NCBI GenBank assembly: GCA_030595125.1
Contig: JAUVDV010000003.1
Location: 1-64,000 of the forward strand
Source of the DNA: Deltaproteobacteria bacterium
Lineage (GTDB): Bacteria; Myxococcota_A; Polyangia; JAAYKL01
Direction: 5' to 3'
Length of the DNA stretch: 64,000 nt
The notes under the pieces were generated by a model. That model searched no databases, was not told the origin of the DNA, and worked only from the letters and a program-made list of their open reading frames with translations. Position 1 is the first letter of the stretch. Every line of letters starts with the position of its first letter. A program made the translations under genes and the position numbers. Shown in pieces: positions 1 to 7,558 of the stretch.

Positions 1-2
1 CC

Positions 3-188
3 CTGCAGCTCCCCTCAACCCGTTCCCGAAATCACTATGTTCGCTGCCCTGTCCTGGTCCACGAGCAGACCAAAGGCACACTGGCCGTAACCTACCAGGG
101 GAATCTCGTGGCCGAATACACAACAGATGGAGAGTTGATCAGAATCAACAAGCCGAAGAGAAAGAGAAAATCAACCAAGGCAGCATGA
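3..188 (+). pseudogene. C-terminal fragment of an ISNCY-like transposase (enters from left edge)
   Basis: An open frame runs in from the left edge for 61 codons to a TGA. The visible part reads NHYVRCPVLVHEQ, then GTLAVTYQGNLVAEYTTDGE, then a Lys/Arg-rich tail. This is the pattern of the extreme C-terminus of ISNCY/integrase-core transposases, where a short beta-rich segment with 'G.L.v.y.g..lA.Y...G.l' follows the catalytic domain. The catalytic residues lie outside the window, so it cannot be told whether the gene is intact. The neighbouring degraded toxin-antitoxin remnant fits a mobile-element scar. Family assignment is from pattern memory and is moderate only. Confidence 0.45.
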
Positions 189-252
189 TGACAAAAGCGG
201 ACATTTTAAAAAGCTTATGATGCGGACTTGTTTAGTTGCTGCTGACACAGTA

Positions 253-762
253 CTAAAGTCCTCGGCGGCGTTTGACTTGATCCATGGCGCGCTTGTACTC
301 GATCTCCCAGTCGCGGGTACCTTCCTGGAGGTTTTTGATCTTGTCGCGGGCTTCTTTGTCCATGTCGTCCTCTATCTCGGTGTGGCTCTTTATCACCGGG
401 CGCATGGTGACCTTGAGTTCGTGATCCTCGGCGAAGATCTCCTCCACGAATTGGCTGTGCATGAACGTGCCGATAATCTGATCCATAATGTAGTCGATCG
501 CTTCGTCCCCGAAAATAAAGCCGGTCCGTTCGGCCATCTGGCGCTTGATCTTGTGGAAGGAGGAATAAGGCAGGCCCCTGACCTCGCACATGTCCTTTGC
601 CTTCTCGGTGAGATCGCGATTAGTGCGAATGTATTCTTTGAGGACAGCCGCGATATCCTGCTCGACTTCGTCAGGAGACTCGGTCTCTATTTGCTCCTGG
701 TCGATCAGTTTATTGGTTATTTCCGCCGCGATAATGTCTATTTTTCCAGAGAACAGTCTCAT
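253..762 (-). CDS. DUF507 family protein
   Basis: 169 aa, acidic, no signal peptide or membrane segment. The N-terminus begins MRLFSGKIDIIAAEITNKL, the typical opening of DUF507 proteins ('MRL...k...la..i...L'), followed by two helical halves rich in Glu/Lys (a V.QDI..VLKEYI region and an EAIDYIMDQII region). The start was placed at the MRL methionine because GGAAAGG lies about 8 nt upstream; an ATG seven codons earlier has no such site. The molecular function of DUF507 is unknown; it is common in delta-proteobacteria and Aquificae. It stands alone here, between a transposase remnant and a broken toxin-antitoxin pair. Confidence 0.75.
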   Translation of the reverse strand: MRLFSGKIDIIAAEITNKLIDQEQIETESPDEVEQDIAAVLKEYIRTNRDLTEKAKDMCEVRGLPYSSFHKIKRQMAERTGFIFGDEAIDYIMDQIIGTFMHSQFVEEIFAEDHELKVTMRPVIKSHTEIEDDMDKEARDKIKNLQEGTRDWEIEYKRAMDQVKRRRGL

Positions 763-833
763 GGGGCGTGCCTTTCCCGGCATGGAGCCTGCTGATTGTC
801 AAGACGGCGGAGTATGGATCGGAGGGGGAGGGG

Positions 834-850
834 TGTCAACGAAGTTTGGG
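834..850 (+). repeat. 17-bp direct repeat, left copy
   Basis: TGTCAACGAAGTTTGGG occurs here and again at 1444-1460 in the same orientation. The two copies bracket about 590 bp that hold the MNT antitoxin gene and the truncated HEPN toxin start. Confidence 0.7.
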
Positions 851-872
851 CTAGATGGACAGAGTGGACTTG

Positions 873-953
873 AGTGGACGGGGTGGAATGTAACTTGAGT
901 GATCCGGTCCTGTTTTGGGCGTCCACCTTGTCCACAACGTCCATGTTGTCCAC
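873..953 (+). repeat. GTGGAC/GTCCAC palindromic interspersed repeat, copy 1
   Basis: Several GTGGA(C) words on the left face GTCCAC words on the right around a shared core (TTGAG-T-GATCCGGTC-C-TGTTTT), so the RNA or single strand could fold into a branched hairpin. A clearly related copy lies in the opposite orientation at 42596-42668 with the same core. More GTGGAC words continue leftwards to about 856. No protein is supported here. Confidence 0.65.
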
Positions 954-1013
954 TTGGATAGCGCCTTCGCTAATAGATGACCGCCATCGATCAATTGGAG
1001 TCCATTCTTGTTC

Positions 1014-1070
1014 CAGATCGCTTTGCGACTTTCGCAGCCAGCCGCGGACGAGGTCAGACTTCCGCTTCAT
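1014..1070 (-). pseudogene. Truncated HEPN-domain toxin (first ~19 codons only)
   Basis: An ATG overlapping the end of the MNT gene opens MKRKSDLVRGWLRKSQSDL, the recognisable first helix of HEPN-domain proteins (usually 'VRgWL.KA..DL..A'). After this the match stops and the frame continues into unrelated sequence that contains the GTGGAC repeat, with no R-x4-6-H catalytic motif of HEPN RNases. The overlap with the upstream MNT gene is the normal arrangement of an MNT/HEPN pair, so this reads as a toxin lost by deletion or rearrangement. Confidence 0.6.
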
Positions 1071-1380
1071 ACAGGGAGGTTCCTTCGCGGATAGCTGTCG
1101 ATATAAAGGATTGGGCCACATCGCTCCATTCATCGACTTCTTCCGGCGTATATACGATTACTTCCACTTCGTACGGAAGATCGGCGAGTGACGAATAAAG
1201 CGGCGCGGCCCGCCTATATCTCGGTTCATTCGATTCTCCGATCACGAGAATGTCGAAATCGCTGCCTTGTCGTTCGGTTCCCCTTGCGCGACTTCCAAAC
1301 AAGACAATTCGCTTCGCTTGCATTTTTCGCCTTATGCGAAGCACAATCTCGTCTGTGATTTTTGAAATATCGTCTTTCAT
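1054..1380 (-). CDS. MNT-type nucleotidyltransferase (MntA-like antitoxin)
   Basis: 108 aa. Residues about 24-48 carry the minimal nucleotidyltransferase signature GSRARG...SDFDILVI, the GSxARG-(X)n-SDxDxxV motif that binds Mg-ATP. A third acidic position is likely in the EVEVIVYT strand. Proteins of this size act as the antitoxin partner of HEPN RNases; in characterised MntA/HepT pairs the antitoxin AMPylates the toxin. Here the downstream HEPN gene is reduced to about 19 codons, leaving the antitoxin as an orphan. The promoter region is AT-rich (TATTATAAAAGAGAT before the ATG). Not a membrane or secreted protein. Confidence 0.8.
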   Translation of the reverse strand: MKDDISKITDEIVLRIRRKMQAKRIVLFGSRARGTERQGSDFDILVIGESNEPRYRRAAPLYSSLADLPYEVEVIVYTPEEVDEWSDVAQSFISTAIREGTSLYEAEV

Positions 1381-1443
1381 ATCTCTTTTATAATATTAAC
1401 CATTTTTCAATACCGTGTCACGAACCAGGATCTACCGGGTCTT

Positions 1444-1460
1444 TGTCAACGAAGTTTGGG
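1444..1460 (+). repeat. 17-bp direct repeat, right copy
   Basis: Second exact copy of TGTCAACGAAGTTTGGG (first at 834-850). It lies just upstream of the MNT gene, so the MNT/HEPN remnant sits between the two. Confidence 0.7.
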
Positions 1461-1591
1461 GTTGAAACATCCAGGATCTCAACTCAATCATTCTACTTCC
1501 CCCCACATGTGTTAGTTGTTCACTGGCTATAAAAATTGCCTTTTCAATTATGTCTTTTTGAGAAAAGTAAATTTGACTGGAACCGCTTGCG

Positions 1592-2008
1592 CTATTCGCC
1601 GCCCTTGGATTTCGCGACGTCCTCGTACTTGGAGGGACACTTTGTGAGGATCTCGCTGGCTTCGAGGAGGTCCTCTCCCTCGACGAGCACGCCCTGGACA
1701 ACCAGTTCCCGGCCCGGTTTCATGGTGTCCGGCAGGATCCCCGAGTACGCGATTTCCAGGAGTTTGCCGTTCTTTGCAAGCTTGAACCGGAACTCGTCGG
1801 TGCCGGGTTTCTGTTTGATGGAATCCTTCACGAGCAGCCCGTTGACACGCACGGGCGTTCCTTCGAAGCGGGCACGTTCGGAAAAGAGTTCCTCCACAGT
1901 CTTGTAGTAGACCATCGATTCGCCGAAGCTCGAAGCCACAAGGTATCCGAGTCCGCCCCCGACTATCAGAACCGTCACCAGGATTTTTATGATTTTACTT
2001 GTGTTCAT
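1592..2008 (-). CDS. ccmE: CcmE heme chaperone, CXXXY variant
   Basis: 138 aa. One N-terminal membrane segment (about residues 7-27) anchors a periplasmic OB-fold (VRVNGLLVKDS, FRFKLAKNGKLLEIAYSGILPD, VVQGVLVEGEDLLEA). In System I cytochrome c maturation CcmE binds heme covalently through His in an HXXXY motif; here the equivalent site reads CPSKY (Cys124, Tyr128). The CXXXY form is known in archaea and some sulfate-reducing delta-proteobacteria and goes with a variant System I. It is the last gene of a four-gene minus-strand run, 16 bp after a lipoprotein gene. No other ccm gene lies in the window. It fits with the octaheme cytochrome at 53-54.6 kb. Confidence 0.85.
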   Translation of the reverse strand: MNTSKIIKILVTVLIVGGGLGYLVASSFGESMVYYKTVEELFSERARFEGTPVRVNGLLVKDSIKQKPGTDEFRFKLAKNGKLLEIAYSGILPDTMKPGRELVVQGVLVEGEDLLEASEILTKCPSKYEDVAKSKGGE

Positions 2009-2024
2009 CGGCCTTCGCAGGTGC

Positions 2025-2492
2025 TTACAGGTTGGGGTTGAATGTCAAGACGGCTTTGCCCAGATCCTCTTCGATAACGGCGAAGCGGTCGAATGGACCG
2101 GCTGTTTCCACAAGCACCACCTTGTCGTCTACCACAAACATGGTCTCGCTGAGAACCCAATCCTGCGCACCGTGGGGAAGAAGAAAGTTGACAGTGCAGC
2201 CGTCGAGGCCCTTTTCGGTCTTGAAGCACTTTTCCGACTGAACCAAATATCCCTGGGCTTCCAGGTGCTGCGACACGGCATCGGTCCAGAATTCCAGCGA
2301 CGCCTCGGGGTAGTTGTCCACTTCCCGCGCTTTCAACATCACGCCGTCGGCGGTGATCATCTTGAAGTCGTTGGATTTCTCGAAGCGCTTGAAGGAATCG
2401 GGGGCCTTCATGGTGTATGAAGGGCCGCAGGACAAGGCTAAAAGCGCAATGAGCGCCAAGATCAGGAGTATCGTTCTTTTCATTATCTTCAT
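2025..2492 (-). CDS. Small lipoprotein of unknown function
   Basis: 155 aa. The signal peptide ends in the lipobox LALSC (Cys22), predicting an outer- or inner-membrane lipoprotein. The mature part has alternating strands (FEKSNDFKMITADGV, LEFWTDAVSQHLEAQGY, WVLSETMFVVDDKVVLVE) but I do not recognise a family. The start is preceded by AGAGGAG with 7-nt spacing; this Shine-Dalgarno sequence lies inside the last codons of the upstream DUF4349-like gene, only 1 nt away, so translation is probably coupled. It lies between that gene and ccmE in one operon. Confidence 0.7.
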   Translation of the reverse strand: MKIMKRTILLILALIALLALSCGPSYTMKAPDSFKRFEKSNDFKMITADGVMLKAREVDNYPEASLEFWTDAVSQHLEAQGYLVQSEKCFKTEKGLDGCTVNFLLPHGAQDWVLSETMFVVDDKVVLVETAGPFDRFAVIEEDLGKAVLTFNPNL

Positions 2493-2493
2493 T

Positions 2494-3180
2494 TTAAAAC
2501 TCCTCTAAAAAGTGGTCGAGGTTGACCGTGTTCAGCCACTCGAACGGGGAGTTGACGTAGATGATCCGATCGCGCTGTCTGAACTCGAAGGATATTTCGA
2601 TCACGGCCCATTTGGCGCGATCCCGGGCCACTCTGAGTTGTCCCTTGACCCTTTCTATCTCGGTGACGAGATCGGTCATGGTCTGCTCGATTCGCAGCGT
2701 GGCTTGCACATTGGAATCATCAAAGAAACCGCGCAGTTTGGCGAGTATCTTTCGCTTGGACTTTAACTGTCCTTCCAGCTGGGAAATCTCCTGGGTGAGG
2801 TCTTTTCGATCCATTGATTTCTCCACAACCAGGCCTTCTTTGGCGGCGACCTCGAGCATCGCCGACATCTTCCGGGGCGGCACCTTGAGGTAAATCTCGG
2901 CGTCGGTGACCAGGATGGGGAATCCACCGATCTTGGCAGCCTCTTGTGCGAGAACCGTCCGCGCATCCGCCGGATTGATGACCTTGAGAAGCATCCTCGA
3001 TACCAGCGCCGTTTGCCGACCGTCTACAGGCTCGTCCTTCTTTTCCTCTGCAGTATCCGTGGCCGCGACCTCCTCGGTGACAGCGGGTTTTGTCTCCGCT
3101 TTCGCCGGTTTATCCTGAGCAAGGACGACAGAAGGCGACACGAGCGCGATGAGCGCCACAAGTATTGTTATTCGTTTCAT
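2494..3180 (-). CDS. Secreted DUF4349-like coiled-coil protein
   Basis: 228 aa with a cleavable signal peptide (cleavage near SVVLAQ) and a Glu/Lys/Thr-rich linker. The mature domain follows the DUF4349 plan: a ferredoxin-like part (VSRMLLKVINPADAR..., EIYLKVPPRKMSAMLEV), a long coiled coil (about residues 125-195, with paired helices around KRKILAKLRGFFDD) and a closing beta strand (WAVIEISFEFRQRDRI). Its start overlaps the stop of the larger DUF4349-like lipoprotein as TGATG, so the two are translationally coupled and may form a heteromer. DUF4349 proteins are usually lipoproteins or membrane anchored; their role is unknown. Confidence 0.7.
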   Translation of the reverse strand: MKRITILVALIALVSPSVVLAQDKPAKAETKPAVTEEVAATDTAEEKKDEPVDGRQTALVSRMLLKVINPADARTVLAQEAAKIGGFPILVTDAEIYLKVPPRKMSAMLEVAAKEGLVVEKSMDRKDLTQEISQLEGQLKSKRKILAKLRGFFDDSNVQATLRIEQTMTDLVTEIERVKGQLRVARDRAKWAVIEISFEFRQRDRIIYVNSPFEWLNTVNLDHFLEEF

Positions 3181-4499
3181 CAGTTCACCTCGAAGGTGGC
3201 GAGTGAGTCGATCATGCTCTTATGATGCGCCTCGTATGCTTCTTCGCTCGGGTAGAAGACCTCCACCACGTACAGATCCTCGTAGCGGGAGTAGACGGCC
3301 ACCATGTAGTAGCGAGGTTGTACGTCCTCGCTCTTGTACAGGCGGTAGGCCATGGGCCCGGCCTTGCCCTCGTCGATGAGCTTCTCGCCCCGACCCTTCA
3401 TTTCGTGATTGACCGCCCCGGACCAGAATTCGTTGTTGCCAAGGGGTTCATTGTCGACGACGCCGCCCCTGACGATCGTGGTGTCGGCCGCCTGGGCACG
3501 ATACACATCGTCCTTTTCGAAGAGCACGAACTCCGGTGGCAAGACCATGGAGAACTCGTCCTTGCCGTCCCAGATGCTGGTCATATGGGGAGAGAGATCG
3601 CGCACCCAGACGAATGGAGATCGGGAAACCATGATGGCCGAATCCTCCAACACCGGCTGTAGCTCGATGGTTATTGTGTAGAAGTCTACCAGGTTCTGCA
3701 GGGTGGCGAGGGTGGACTCCATGGATTCGATTTGCTCCGAGAGGCGTTTGATCTCCTCGAGGATGAGCAGGCGTTCTTCTACTTCCTCTACCTTCTCAAG
3801 CAAGAGAAGCAGCCGCGCCCGGGACTCTTTCGATACGGCAAGACGGGTTCCGAGGTCGGTGAACTGCTCGGTGACGTCCAGGGCCTTGATTCTTCGTTCG
3901 AGGAGCTCACCGAGCTTGACGAACGCGCCCAGAACCTCGTCGAAATCCTTTGCGGGCACCCTCACGACGATGACGTCGCGGGTGAGGGACTCGATGTAGC
4001 CTCCCCGATCCTCCGTGAGACGGGTGACCTCGTCCACCGCTTCGAGGAGCCTCTTGACGCGAAGCTTGAGGTAGCCGGTGTACACGACGAGAGGAGGAGC
4101 TTCCTCTTCTTGTTTTGCTGTTGTTTCCTTGCCCTGTGCCTGCTCCAGCATGTTCTGCGAGTTCTTCTGTAGTGGGTCGTAGTTGGAGGATTTCTTCCCC
4201 TGGCTGTGTTTGACCTTGGCCTTCTTCGCAGCGGGATTCCTGGCGGCCATCTCGAACATCGCTTCGTCATTGACGTCTGGGATGCCATCCATGTCACCGT
4301 AGTAGTCATGCTCATCGCCCCTGTATGACGCCGCCTGCATGACCATGCCTTCTTCGGACTCGTAGGAGCCTCCACTTGCGCCCGGGGCGGGCGGTGGAGG
4401 AGCTTCCCCGTACGCCGCGTCGTACGACGACTTGTACATGGCGCCGCCGCAACCCGCCGCCATACCGCAAATTGCAAGGACCAAAGCAAGGTGTTTCAT
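3180..4499 (-). CDS. DUF4349-like lipoprotein
   Basis: 439 aa. The signal peptide MKHLALVLAICGMAAGCGG has lipobox AAGC. A Gly/Ser/Tyr-rich linker is followed by a DUF4349-type core: a strand-rich part (VVYTGYLKLRVKRLLEAVDEV, VIVVRVPAKDFDEVL), a coiled coil around residues 225-285 (RARLLLLLEKVEEVEERLLI...) and a closing strand (VDFYTITIELQPV). About 140 further C-terminal residues form a domain I do not recognise. The start was moved nine codons inside the longest frame because GGGAG lies about 8 nt before this ATG, which also gives a clean signal peptide. First gene of the operon that ends with ccmE. Confidence 0.75.
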   Translation of the reverse strand: MKHLALVLAICGMAAGCGGAMYKSSYDAAYGEAPPPPAPGASGGSYESEEGMVMQAASYRGDEHDYYGDMDGIPDVNDEAMFEMAARNPAAKKAKVKHSQGKKSSNYDPLQKNSQNMLEQAQGKETTAKQEEEAPPLVVYTGYLKLRVKRLLEAVDEVTRLTEDRGGYIESLTRDVIVVRVPAKDFDEVLGAFVKLGELLERRIKALDVTEQFTDLGTRLAVSKESRARLLLLLEKVEEVEERLLILEEIKRLSEQIESMESTLATLQNLVDFYTITIELQPVLEDSAIMVSRSPFVWVRDLSPHMTSIWDGKDEFSMVLPPEFVLFEKDDVYRAQAADTTIVRGGVVDNEPLGNNEFWSGAVNHEMKGRGEKLIDEGKAGPMAYRLYKSEDVQPRYYMVAVYSRYEDLYVVEVFYPSEEAYEAHHKSMIDSLATFEVN

Positions 4500-4665
4500 T
4501 TGTGTTCTCCCAACAGTTGTTTTCATGAACGAATAGATACTACGTCTCTGTCGACGGATCGATCAAAGACAAAATTCACGCCGCAGATTGATCGTTTGCG
4601 AGATCCGGGAGTCCAATACGTGTTAACATTCAATACAGCGTTAAAATATTATAAGGAGGTGACCC

Positions 4666-6267
4666 ATGAGATTGTTCAATACTGTACTGGGCCTTTCAAT
4701 CTGTTCCGCGTTCTTTCTCGTCATGTTCGGTTGCGGGATGTTCGACGGCGAAGAGGGTGCTGATTCGGGGGCGGCCACCGATTCGGATTCCGATTCGGAC
4801 GGGGACACTGACACTGATTCGGATACGGATTCGGATTCGGAAGACTACGCGACAGGCAATCTCGAATGGGCCAAAAAAATAGGGAGTGTCGAAGACGTGG
4901 AATGCAGGTCCGTAGCTGGTCTGGATGACGATTCCCTGATCCTGGTGGGAGGCTTCCAGGACACGGCAACCTTTGGCGCGGGGGAGTCGGCTGAAACAGC
5001 GTTGACGGCCGCAGGGATCTCGGACGTGTTTCTCGCCAAATTAAACTCGGACGGCACGGTGGCATGGGCCAAAAGGGCGGGGAGCCCCGAAGACGACGGC
5101 ATTGAGACGGCATACGATGTCACTCTTCTTGCGGGAGGTTCCTTTATTGCGACGGGCACGTACCAGGATACGGCCGTATTCGGTCCAGGCGAATCCAGTG
5201 AGACATTACTGAACACTCCCTCGGCAGCCGAGGAAGCGTTTGTCGCCAAGTTCAACCCGGACGGCACGGTGGCGTGGGCCAAGAGCGCCGGTGGAGCAGA
5301 CGGAGATCGCGGCATGGCTATCGATGCGCTTGCGAGCGGTTCCTTTCTGGTGACAGGCCATTTCTCGTCGAGCGCAACATGGGGAGCGGGCGAGTCCTCA
5401 GAATCTACCCTGAACGCCTCGGGGATGACCGATGTGTTTTTGGCCAGGTACAACGATGATGGAACGATTGCCTGGGCCAAACAGGCAGGAGGAACCGGAT
5501 CCGACGAGGGGCTCGATCTGGCGACGGCCACGGACGGAACAACGATACTGGTAGGTTCCTTCGAGGGTAGCGCAGTGTTCGGTTCCGGAGAGAGCGCGGA
5601 AACGAGTCTCGAAACCGCCGGGGGCTCGGACGGATTTTTCGCCAAATACAATCCCGACGGCACCATCGCATGGGCCAAGAAGATCGGCGGAATAGGGCAG
5701 GACTCGGTTGAGGGAGTAGCCCTCCTCGATGACGGGTCATTTCTGTTGGCCGGCCACCTGATCGGCTCGGTCGTTTTCGGATTGGGTGAGCCCAACGAGA
5801 CACCATCCGACGGGACGTGGGGCGTTTTCCTGGCCAAGTACGATGGGAGCGGCCAGCTCCTGTGGGCTAAGGGCATTTCAAAGGATGGCAACGGAGGAGT
5901 TGATATAGGCGGCATCGTCAAACTCCCGGACGATACCTTCCGTGTAACGGGCGGGTTCGGTGGATCCGGATCGATTATCTTCGGCAAGGGGGAGAGCGAC
6001 GAAGAATCGGTCACTACCGGAGACCAATTCCATCACGCCTATATAGCCGGCTACGATCCCAACGGAACCTTTTCATGGGTCAGGACCGCCGGCGGCAACG
6101 ACGGCCATGTGACAGGCGGACTCAATCTGACCGCGCTCCACAACGATTCGGTAGTGGCGGTCGGATTCCTGGGGGGTACGGCGATATTCGGGAGTGGTGA
6201 AGATAGCGAAACCGAGCTGACCTCCGACGGCCAGGTGGACGCATTCATCGTGAAGCTGGCTCCTTAA
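4666..6267 (+). CDS. SBBP/delta-60-type beta-propeller lipoprotein
   Basis: 533 aa. Lipoprotein signal peptide (FLVMFGCGMF) followed by an Asp/Ser/Thr linker (DSDSDSDGDTDTDSDTD). The remainder is about nine copies of a 50-60-residue unit containing 'FLAKLNSDGTVAWAK', 'GSFIATGTYQDTAVFGPGES' and variants, which is the SBBP/delta-60 repeat pattern and should form a beta-propeller on the cell surface. AAGGAGGTGA precedes the ATG with ideal spacing. Function is unknown; such proteins are abundant in Myxococcota. The UMF1-type transporter gene follows after 13 bp, but the protein types do not suggest a shared function. Confidence 0.8.
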   Translation: MRLFNTVLGLSICSAFFLVMFGCGMFDGEEGADSGAATDSDSDSDGDTDTDSDTDSDSEDYATGNLEWAKKIGSVEDVECRSVAGLDDDSLILVGGFQDTATFGAGESAETALTAAGISDVFLAKLNSDGTVAWAKRAGSPEDDGIETAYDVTLLAGGSFIATGTYQDTAVFGPGESSETLLNTPSAAEEAFVAKFNPDGTVAWAKSAGGADGDRGMAIDALASGSFLVTGHFSSSATWGAGESSESTLNASGMTDVFLARYNDDGTIAWAKQAGGTGSDEGLDLATATDGTTILVGSFEGSAVFGSGESAETSLETAGGSDGFFAKYNPDGTIAWAKKIGGIGQDSVEGVALLDDGSFLLAGHLIGSVVFGLGEPNETPSDGTWGVFLAKYDGSGQLLWAKGISKDGNGGVDIGGIVKLPDDTFRVTGGFGGSGSIIFGKGESDEESVTTGDQFHHAYIAGYDPNGTFSWVRTAGGNDGHVTGGLNLTALHNDSVVAVGFLGGTAIFGSGEDSETELTSDGQVDAFIVKLAP

Positions 6268-6280
6268 GGATCCCAAGGAC

Positions 6281-7558
6281 ATGAAGGACAATATCGAAAC
6301 GGCGCCCCGGTCGCGGCGTTTCGCCTGGTGCTTCTTTGATTTCGCAAATTCAGCCTTTCCCACGGTGATTGTCACCGCCGTTTACGTGATCTATTTCAAA
6401 TCAGTGGTTGTGGGGGAGGGGGGCTCCCCCGGCGAATCCGACAGGCTGTGGGGGATCTCAAATTCGGTGGCCGCCGCAATCGTTTTTCTCTCCGCTCCGT
6501 TACTGGGCGCCATCGCCGATATCACGGGGCGGAAACAGCAATTTCTTGTGGCCTACGTGGCGCTGTGTGTGGGAGCCACCGCGCTCCTCTCCCTCACTGG
6601 TCCGGGCACAGTCGCGCTGGCGATGGGGTTGTTCATCGCCGCGTCGGTGGGTTTCGAGGGTTCCTGCGTGTTCTACAATGCATTCCTGCCGGAGTTAGTG
6701 CCGAAAAACCGAATGGAAAAGTTGTCCGGTCTGGGTTGGGCCCTTGGCTACATCGGTGGACTCGGGTGCCTGCTGCTGGTGTTGCCCATCGCGCAGAGTC
6801 ACACCGCCATGGTGCCCCTTGTCGTTGCGGGGTGGTTCGGTCTCCTGGCCATTCCCAGTCTTGTTTTGCTCAAGGACCGCAACAGAATCACGGGCTCCCC
6901 CGGATCCGAGGGGTTGCTGAGGATGGGGTTGGGGCGCGTCGTCGGCACCTTCAAGGAAATTCGCAAGCATCGCAACCTCATGAGGTTTCTGCTCTCGTAC
7001 TTCTTCTATAACAACGCGGTGATCACCATTATTGTGTTCGCCGTGGCCTTCTCCAGGGATTCGCTCTCCTTCACAACCACCGAGAATATAATCCTTGTCA
7101 TTGTGATGAACATCATCGCGGCGCCCGGCGCGTTCGCTTTCGGCTGGATTGCGCAGGAGGTCGGAGCGAAGCGAACCATAATGATAACCCTGATCATGTG
7201 GCTCGTGGTGGTCGCGGGTTCGGAGGCAGCTGCCTGGCCGGGCCTGTTTTCCGTGGAGGGCGCGAAGACCTGCTTCTGGTTCGTGGCCGCGCTCGCGTCG
7301 TTGTGTATAGGCGCCATTCAGGCGACCAGCCGGGCCTTCGTGGGGCAGCTTGCTCCCGCAGGTCGCGCGGGAGAGTTCTACGGCTTCATGGCGTTCGCCG
7401 GCAAGGGATCCGCAGTGCTGGGCCCGTTCGTATTCGGCGTAGCCTCGGATGTGTTTGACAGCCAGCGCGTCGCTGTGCTCACAATCGGCGTGTTCTTTGC
7501 TGTTGGGCTGGCGCTTCTTTCGCGAGTGAAACGGCCGGGGGCGGAGAGTGACGGATAG
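6281..7558 (+). CDS. UMF1-family (Atg22-like) MFS transporter
   Basis: 425 aa, polytopic, with about 12 membrane segments. The opening RRFAWCFFDFANSAFPTVIVT is the hallmark of the UMF1/Atg22-like branch of the major facilitator superfamily ('awalYDwANSaf.t.i.t'). Other supporting segments are GGRKQ-like loop DITGRKQ between helices 2 and 3, and ASRAFVGQLAPAGRAGEFYGF near helix 11. The substrate is unknown; yeast Atg22 exports amino acids from vacuoles. The stop codon overlaps the GTG start of the next gene by one base (TAGTG), so the two are probably co-translated. Confidence 0.85.
   Translation: MKDNIETAPRSRRFAWCFFDFANSAFPTVIVTAVYVIYFKSVVVGEGGSPGESDRLWGISNSVAAAIVFLSAPLLGAIADITGRKQQFLVAYVALCVGATALLSLTGPGTVALAMGLFIAASVGFEGSCVFYNAFLPELVPKNRMEKLSGLGWALGYIGGLGCLLLVLPIAQSHTAMVPLVVAGWFGLLAIPSLVLLKDRNRITGSPGSEGLLRMGLGRVVGTFKEIRKHRNLMRFLLSYFFYNNAVITIIVFAVAFSRDSLSFTTTENIILVIVMNIIAAPGAFAFGWIAQEVGAKRTIMITLIMWLVVVAGSEAAAWPGLFSVEGAKTCFWFVAALASLCIGAIQATSRAFVGQLAPAGRAGEFYGFMAFAGKGSAVLGPFVFGVASDVFDSQRVAVLTIGVFFAVGLALLSRVKRPGAESDG

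Noticed and set aside
759-1133. 124-codon frame covering the HEPN remnant and the GTGGAC repeat
   Set aside because: Only the part from the internal ATG at 1070 to about 1014 resembles a protein family; the rest runs through repeat DNA.
4845-6014. 389-codon minus-strand frame opposite the SBBP lipoprotein
   Set aside because: Repeats mirror those of the plus-strand protein and give a Pro/Ser-rich sequence without any known domain.
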